Shown here piece after piece: positions 61,601 through 64,000 of a stretch of DNA of 64,000 nucleotides. Source of the DNA: Symbiodinium natans (taxonomy: Eukaryota > Sar > Dinophyceae > Suessiales > Symbiodiniaceae). The notes beneath the pieces are model-generated. The model saw only the letters and a program-made list of their open reading frames with translations, was not told the origin of the DNA and did not search any database. The DNA lies in assembly GCA_905221605.1 (NCBI GenBank), contig CAJNDS010000369.1, forward strand, positions 726,501 to 790,500, read 5' to 3'. Made by a program: the position numbers and the translations under genes. Position 1 is the first letter of the stretch. The number at the start of each line of letters is the position of its first letter.

Positions 61601-64000
61601 AACGTTTATGTATTTTATGGGTCCCTATATATCGATAGAAAGAGAGTGGCTTCTCCACAGCCAAGATCTGCTCCCTTCATCGACATCGAGGATGCCCTCG
61701 AGATTCTCCCTTTGATCGAACAAGTAGATGAGATGTCAGAATTTAGGGTTTAGGGTTCAGGGCTCAGGGTTTGCAAGTTTGCAAGGATGGCTTCAGAAAA
61801 GCCATGTAGTAGGCCTTGGAGGTAAAAGGATTTAGGCTCCGAACTCCTGGCTGTGGCGTCTCAAAAGAAAAAACTGCTCGGCTTCCGGATATATTTCATA
61901 AGTTAGGTTTAGGGCTTAGGGTTATTTAGGGTTAGGTAGTTTGGTGCGGAGGGCTCTTGACCTGACCGTCGTTTGGGTTTACGTTGGGCCGCAGGCTTCA
62001 GCTAACCAGAAACTCAAGCAACAGTGGCGTTGAAGGTGGAGGACACTTCCCTCAACCCTTCCAGCCCTAAACTTAACGAAGGCTCGAAAACTTGCATCTG
62101 CGCAGTAGCAGTGCGCTTACAAGAGCGTGCTTGGACCCTAAACCCTCAACCCTACACCCCTAAACCCTAAACCCTAAACCCTAAACCCTAAACCCTACAG
62201 GGCTTGGCGTCAGTCTGCGGCGCATTGTGCCAGAGCACGTAAGCCCCAAGTTGAGGGGCGATACAGCAAGTCCTGTACCCTAAACTCTGCCCAAAGAGCC
62301 CAATACCCCTTAATTCAGGAATAGTCCTTACATCATATTAAGGATCCCTGTACAATCTAAGGTATCTTCCTTAATTAAGGAGTATTGGCTCTCTGGGTGA
62401 ACCTTCAACCCAGCAAAGTCTGCCTAAGCTCCTAAAGTCAGTGAAATGGGCCGTTTGGTAAAGTCTCGGAATCTTCCCGGCTGCTTAGAATCACGGCCGT
62501 GCAAGAGTTCAGCTCTGGGCCAAAACGACAAAGGAGCAATAGTTGTCGCTGAGACCTTTTGTAGCCGCGATCCTCGCCCGGGGTTGAGGGCGCTGTCCCG
62601 GCGTGACGTTGCAGGATTGTTGCAAACAGGCAAACTCCCTCATCATCCCTCACCCTAAACCCTATGCACCCAAAACACCCTGCCCCTAAACCCTAAGCCC
62701 GAAGCCCTAAACACCCTACCCCTAAGCCCTAAGCCCTATACCCTAAGCCCTGTAAGCCCTAAAACCCTACCCTTTGCCCCCCTCTCTCCAGGAGGAGATC
62801 GCGAACGCCAACCACTACACCGATGCGGACGGCAAGCGCCATCGTCTGAAGGCCTCACTTTCGGGCCCTCACCTTTGGGCCAACTGTGAACCCTAACGTT
62901 TAGGGTTTTGTTGGGTTTTATAGGGTTTTAATTATAGGGTTCTATAGGGTTTTAGAGGGTTTTCGAGGGTTTTATAGGGTTTTATAGGGTTTTAGACGGT
63001 TTTATAGGGTTTAGGACCACTTTCGGGCTCACTTGTGCCAGGACGACTATGCCCGGCACAGCCGTCCTACACCTGCCTTACTTGGAGGTTCAGGGTAATT
63101 ACTTGCAACCCCAACTTGAGCTGTACTCCTAAGCCCCCTAGAAGTCCTCTATAAGTAGGTTAGAAGTAGCCTTATATACTTGGGGGGGTCTCAGCAAGAT
63201 AGGGGTCGGAATAATTACTAGTCGTATCCCCTTTGTGGCCTTATGGTCCCTACATCATTGCAGACTAACCACCCCCAAAGCCCTGTTCTAATTCTTCAGG
63301 CCCGTGTATTACCCATGAGCCCGCCAAGTACAGGCCTTAAACCCTACACCCTAAACCCTTAACCCTAAAGCCCAAACCCTAAACCCTAAACCCTAAACCC
63401 TAAACCCCAAACCCCAAACCCTAAACCCTAAACCCTAAACCCTAAACCCTAAACCCTAAACCCTAAACCCTAAACCCTAAACCCTAAACCCTAAACCCTA
63501 AACCCTAAACCCTAAACCCTAAACCCTAAACCCTAAACCCTAAACCCTAAACCCCCTAAACCCTAAACCCTAAACCCCTAAACCCTAAACCCTAAACCCT
63601 AAATAAACTAAAACCCTAACCCCAAACCCTAACCTAAACCCTAAACCCAAACCCTAAAACCCTAAACCCTAAACCTAAACCTAAACCCTAAACCCCCAAA
63701 CTAAACCTAAAACCCTAACCCTAAACCCCAAACCCCAAACCCCTAAACCCTAAACCCTAAACCCCTAAACCCTAAACCCTAAACCCTAAACCCTAAACCC
63801 CTAAACCCTAAACCCTAAACCCTAAACCCTAAACCCTAAACCCCTAAACTCCTAAACCCTAACCCCAAAAACCCTAAACCCTAAACCCCAAACCAAGTAC
63901 AGCCTTGCGCAGGGCAGCGAGTCCCTCCAGGAAGCCGGCCTCTCCCTCGAACCTTGGGGACCAAAGGAACCCGAAAAGGGTTTAGGGTTTAGGGGTTTAG
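46543..64000 (+). CDS. Unrecognised gene 4, interrupted by the LTR element, runs off the window
   Basis: Span of six exons that agree in phase: 46543-46600, 47006-47061, then across the retroelement 60618-60677, 61661-61723, 62792-62851 and 63898 to the edge. The product includes PPSPAKCAAPCSAAEDSMMV, PFIDIEDALEILPLIEQ and EEIANANHYTDADGKRHRLK. I do not recognise it. The LTR element lies in the intron after 47061, on the opposite strand, so the gene could still be spliced. Confidence 0.6.
46638..46690. repeat. AT/CTAT microsatellite
   Basis: ATATAT then CTATCTATCTA, just after the donor of gene 4 exon a. Confidence 0.9.
47006..47061 (+). CDS. Gene 4 exon b
   Basis: Encodes DSMMVRLGTGILHYSIGQ (first Glu split), after GAGGCAG. 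It ends CAG and the intron opens GTTTAGGGTTTAGGG; the LTR element begins 22 bp into this intron. Confidence 0.72.
47079..47083. repeat. Target-site duplication, left (TAGGG)
   Basis: TAGGG directly left of the LTR, matching 60219-60223 directly right of the other LTR. The target is a telomeric repeat, so the match alone is weak, but it fits the LTR ends exactly. Confidence 0.65.
47084..47370 (-). repeat. 3' LTR, 287 bp
   Basis: Identical by eye to 59932-60218. On the - strand it starts TGCGGAGC straight after a polypurine tract and ends CCCCCCGTA against CCCTAAACCC. No stop interrupts one - strand frame through it. Confidence 0.9.
47285..47295 (-). other. Spliced-leader-like 11-mer in the LTR
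   Basis: On the - strand TTTGGCTCAAG followed at once by ATG. It equals the last 11 bases of the dinoflagellate trans-spliced leader. The bases further upstream do not match well. The same is at 60133-60143 in the other LTR. Confidence 0.45.
47371..47380 (-). promoter_or_regulatory. Polypurine tract
   Basis: On the - strand ACAGGGGGAG immediately before the TG of the 3' LTR, the position where plus-strand DNA priming starts in LTR elements. Confidence 0.75.
47371..47740 (-). other. 3' untranslated part of the LTR element
   Basis: 370 bp between the stop of the giant ORF and the 3' LTR. No ORF of note; ends in the polypurine tract. Confidence 0.7.
47741..55576 (-). CDS. Giant ORF of the LTR element (about 2,611 aa): WW-like, S1-like, six CCCH fingers
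   Basis: Chosen start is the first Met after the primer-binding site (MPSPKRWLQLASDGGQDGGA); the frame is also open upstream through the LTR. Domains in order: coiled acidic N-terminus; WW-like motif about 220-250 (GRQYYYCLDTHETTWTLP); long acidic region; S1/OB-like segment about 660-730 (GDEIMGLVRCINGYGAFLDH); CCCH fingers near 971-990, 1064-1083 and 1115-1136; Arg/Ser-rich linker; three more CCCH fingers near 2198-2276; Lys/Glu-rich C-terminus ending ANNRKKK. The first two fingers are C-x7-C-x5-C-x3-H and the last two C-x8-C-x5-C-x3-H. All this points to RNA binding. It replaces the usual CCHC knuckle of copia Gag. No DDE, RT or RNase H motif is visible. It could be Gag-like or a captured host RNA-binding gene. 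Confidence 0.8.
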   Translation of the reverse strand: MPSPKRWLQLASDGGQDGGAGNGAAESLGERSVLEEVIPDSEVHLEEALVAESPNAGMNPNRDMVSNAEAEGRAVSVPPKPGEKRNWDATGGIDREMEVTVLRVLHKHGYQPSSSTSGRMVDQESQTDLIGEVLQATRRPLNKIKKGPSSSSQGGGSGHKQKGADGFEAAPAAEYAMGEEEILQMEAERLRQLSEEEDEMRQVSERDGFRKDEHLIQACDGTMWELHLHEDGRQYYYCLDTHETTWTLPVVGEKVKSDEVVGSPLGNELEMEAALDSSSSTPKTESTRAFQGSVNSLGEKDFSSTIRDSGPRADGDAPTSGSPDEEGIPGNQANIAGAQHLDREETEALSEGGAAMELVDPEEKMPNEVIGTVSAAEERVVDVVPVVQEGGPEDSEDGEKKLCVTTEEVSSFGAKNSAIQGEKEASGIAGDTDDLKNEAWSANDARVDAPDITWSAKEARVEVHVVVRSTGDCNNGAQVSAAADDGGSQVDALVQPEVSSEERNDKGYTGANEAAVVNDGGKSPLEAMEPKEPAVEESVPAVDDRLNCPAVEEDLPAAEGETRDSNDGSTPMKGEALPSGSSPEVDTERTTADGAKPLAEKKGGPEIQEHKKDELVGLVEQDEQCDPKVKTKDAPGADDTEMVSEERVKKVPRAGALESPGPHCYQEGDEIMGLVRCINGYGAFLDHGDMNVLIPAEGNNAYQFKFGDTVNGTVKRVEDDGTIILDTFLVLEEDVEDSSSTLRKWKPSGWSTWWTDSWYAGQWYQDSNGQWDWKQEEEQSYEELVVQELSSEERKERQLYGEKIYKALLENGNEEEAYVGKITGMLLGRPMEDLQECVADQAFLNAEARRAYGILQDDGWKPDGTESTGLGKLTTFSRKQYHNALFELACRKRRFSRPVVGEAVATVLNQGEDEFWNALWLDTKLFLQELDGAVQSMSKRENKPMEAYMDPDQYKKAYMTPKTVLSPGYSKLCRFFNKGRCRNGDGCPYDHRRYGEGWPEGGSTDPKNSQEADDEDGNIGDPPTEEGTVDEAQQEREDLAFRAKYNFGKGASKGEPTSGEPKGRLCLYYNQGGCKYGTACRYLHNDDVALEGTWEPGKAWDNASRKSLRDAGFHHCCFDYYLRGRCRKGLNFCKYSHDEMSEERLSLLKHLVQVANQVRFEKERGWELTDRSTFQPPASGGAESSSSSAPKALQMTNVSQKDGEKGILDEVEADEQKNSVAASTSTQLHNPEEPIENWMARNAHLWVYTPHVSEVMITLGVTNVSDLQEFIFVEDLVDKGINKVTACKILQLVGEVRYRPGGPEKAVPSDASVRVQQSSGNKGTGRAAVRTLTQVREAEDSGAKTMPRGSYRELFDKVMYRDGWTLAQRSPLCVQKLRLVGVGMPPVNPPTKKYRSRSNPVRRGRPLLDKKQVRQVPRSRSQRRVQLAEVVEKPKPLEPVKPRGGLSYPFSRAWADVVDDDDQAEALVSYAASSSDSSEEETNAVQRLKELFLQERDSWRTASRGNVPQSGSSGSNAGPKKSVHFGEGRDKASRGETRQEVTSQVFSLPQPSRRAERSQKRTRDGSVMVGSLAVGSTDEVLPGQGAAGQVNVSESAQVLPGHEVAGQETAPEGAVQISGEETDQKEGEGGSNDLRGNDAKMLDGGPVRSDLQQLLVKGLLTRIYWKVAVGKLPMGQRDCQKGSNKMDRNLVISMSSEGASEQDENLALEDDADQSMGDGAMVMVYDPGTLIQSPTTDWVMRRGLTDRTVWPAMAHLAQRICAEMVQVDEMNAQLGTGTLLFQRRDQGLYTDLHHSFHDNPCLPAVGNYPLSVMGTLLSPGLEGEFKNTDKFGTAMEAIAYDWSRSPGMEVHIELMARVAKMVHPFLNLGAQGSVMVSEFLWQRGRARLMEFLQAATCADQLEALWRRMDDDADEEVDPSTAMLEVLGLEDAVLDQGNNESLIPIEDAGGETSGDTGGKGKAPEVSPEEEKSSGSSRLADTRIFLWSVYSRVASNFSMQDRTTGKIFDSTKGYPGEGPNNDDNPSSKGNFPWISEDYLDEVVSKKMERSSEMDGFVPGSEGSLEKVEVENVTASKILMALWKKGHRVGFRRLRRLNASGCKVGAMKRPIKRVQKIGARKAFMKMFNVFGSSQHGSGVGGKPIMKVVGPRPGFPAVLQAPNTDSTSGEGSSPQVHGNVHVEHSRPMDRYEAERLEKRKKGFCYWFGKGKDRCKFGDDCKFIHSEDDVVLHSYWCKYYVAGRECFAGKDCGFSHDATGVRCVQFARSGKCRFGDRCVFEHGVPLEKQRPRSPRTPLRGGPRRKSGANGGEKEIPPEQFDDDEEDFMVYDEETKMTELLMEAISFLSGGKPDLARAEADPLFKLLKFTGDADQMDQVWVSWTTEMLSVLELLEVVKSYDVSLAEVEEWVNDLRIWYERANLGEEKDPKKGKKRSLEGESSKDIPAEKEVVETSETEVAVEEEKKKVKKKRKAAAIEDPYTLMVPKPKKMPTIIEKGGSTSNVVASAVEKSSKTRTKSNVGGKTKKKEKSQSPKKEEVVMVQDPEEKDRPSDAEAPGSANANEELGQSCQAIEDAKREGLVSSIQRGIQDPILTISDLEYILLQLHLKIANNRKKK
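55643..55665 (-). repeat. Partial LTR at the assembly gap
   Basis: The last 23 bases of an LTR, next to a primer-binding site (55631-55642), cut off by the N run. It shows that the left contig ends inside a 5' LTR. Confidence 0.9.
55666..55765. other. Assembly gap, 100 N
   Basis: Exactly 100 N, a conventional placeholder of unknown true size. The two sides are copies of the same sequence (51477-55665 and 55766-59954), so this is either an unmerged overlap or haplotype, or two tandem elements sharing an LTR. Confidence 0.95.
55768..59865 (-). CDS. Second, partial copy of the giant ORF
   Basis: N-terminal about 1,366 codons of the same ORF, cut by the N gap. It aligns to 51479-55576 at a constant offset of 4,289 with about 28 to 30 substitutions by eye and no net indel. 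Substitutions include Thr to Lys in the WW-like motif and Asp to Glu in the first CCCH block (PYDH to PYEH). The frame is intact. Confidence 0.8.
59920..59931 (-). promoter_or_regulatory. Primer-binding site, tRNA-Met anticodon-arm type
   Basis: On the - strand GGTTATGAGCCC directly after the LTR. Its complement GGGCTCATAACC reads like a tRNA-Met anticodon arm with the CAU anticodon. Drosophila copia primes from an internal fragment of initiator tRNA-Met in the same way. A second copy is at 55631-55642. Confidence 0.75.
59932..60218 (-). repeat. 5' LTR, 287 bp
   Basis: On the - strand, starts TGCGGAGC next to CCCTA and ends CCCCCCGTA next to the primer-binding site. LTR identity points to a recent insertion or to gene conversion. 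It contains a spliced-leader-like 11-mer. Confidence 0.9.
60219..60268 (+). repeat. TTTAGGG array right of the LTR element
   Basis: Seven units. Together with 47062-47083 it is the tract into which the element inserted, and it belongs to the start of a gene 4 intron. Confidence 0.95.
60350..60505. mobile_element. Repeat family G, copy 1
   Basis: GGGTCGGAATAACTACAAAT, TGGTCCCTATATAATC, GGCCCCTACAGTAGCTCTAATT, TGTATTATT. A diverged copy at 63208-63313 keeps GGGTCGGAATAATTACTAG, TGGTCCCTACATCATTGCAG, CTAATTCTTCAGGCCC and TGTATTACC in the same order. Confidence 0.6.
60508..60602 (-). repeat. CCCTAAA array
   Basis: Thirteen units, ending just before gene 4 exon c. Confidence 0.95.
60618..60677 (+). 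CDS. Gene 4 exon c
   Basis: Encodes SVLDSLRVDRGRGIGQPRHD in phase 0 between GGCAG and a GC donor. It sits between a long CCCTAAA array (60508-60601) and a G-run plus TTTAGGG array (60704-60816). Another frame here is also open. Confidence 0.5.
60704..60816 (+). repeat. TTTAGGG array
   Basis: Sixteen units after a G run (60680-60697). Confidence 0.95.
61181..61286. repeat. CT-rich microsatellite
   Basis: CT and CTCG units about 105 bp long, in the intron between gene 4 exons c and d. Confidence 0.9.
61661..61723 (+). CDS. Gene 4 exon d
   Basis: Encodes PRSAPFIDIEDALEILPLIE then Q, acceptor TCCACAG, donor GTAGAT. If the donor is skipped the frame continues VDEMSE to the TTTAGGG array. Confidence 0.72.
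62792..62851 (+). CDS. Gene 4 exon e
   Basis: 20 codons, EEIANANHYTDADGKRHRLK. It has the best acceptor of the window, a pyrimidine tract CCCCCCTCTCTCCAG, and a GC donor after AAG. Confidence 0.8.
63336..63895 (-). repeat. Longest CCCTAAA region of the window
   Basis: 560 bp, first almost perfect, then mixed with CCCCTAAA, CCTAAA and CCCAAA variants, ending at gene 4 exon f. Confidence 0.95.
63898..63951 (+). CDS. Gene 4 exon f, near right edge
   Basis: Encodes YSLAQGSESLQEAGLSLE after ACCAAG at the end of a 550-bp CCCTAAA region. The sequence after it (CCTTGGGGACCAAAGGAACC) is the end of a repeated palindromic family. The end is uncertain. Confidence 0.65.

Overview
The window looks like dinoflagellate nuclear DNA, probably Symbiodiniaceae or a relative. 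Four things point there: hundreds of TTTAGGG/CCCTAAA repeats, exons as short as 16-100 nt in long introns, splice donors that are often GC or GA and join as AG|G, and a single-domain voltage-gated channel with a C-terminal EF-hand pair. The window is not a chromosome end. The telomeric arrays are interstitial and switch strand again and again. Nearly all host coding sequence I found is on the + strand, in small exons that an ORF scan misses. I found them by asking what lies where a CCCTAAA array gives way to a TTTAGGG array.

Layout. (1) 1920-17701: a voltage-gated cation channel rebuilt from 20 exons. Together they are 1,299 nt, stay in frame, and cover S1 to S6, the pore, and two EF-hands split by introns. 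(2) 19969-29713: an unrecognised gene with at least 10 exons, eight of which join in a consistent frame. (3) about 40222-43115: an unrecognised gene with a coiled-coil stretch. (4) 46543 to the right edge: an unrecognised gene whose intron carries a retroelement. (5) 47084-60218: that retroelement, on the - strand. It has identical 287-bp LTRs, a 5-bp target duplication inside the telomeric tract, a polypurine tract, and a copia-style primer-binding site complementary to a tRNA-Met anticodon arm. It carries one giant ORF of about 2,611 codons with WW-like, S1-like and six CCCH zinc-finger motifs, and I see no integrase or reverse transcriptase. A run of 100 N (55666-55765) joins two copies of the same 4.2-kb segment that are about 99% identical, so element length and copy number are uncertain.

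The most striking pattern is in the introns. On the transcribed strand an intron typically opens with TTTAGGG repeats, sometimes with the donor GT being the G and T of GTTTAGGG, and closes with CCCTAAA repeats just before the acceptor. The two ends of the intron RNA are therefore complementary. Between them lie small palindromic (MITE-like) families, microsatellites, homopolymers and unique DNA. One 62-bp intron sits exactly between the two copies of a 25-bp direct repeat, as expected of an intron born by local duplication.

Limits: splice sites were chosen by eye to keep frame and family similarity, no transcript or database was consulted, and first and last exons are the least certain. No rRNA, tRNA or CRISPR array was seen.
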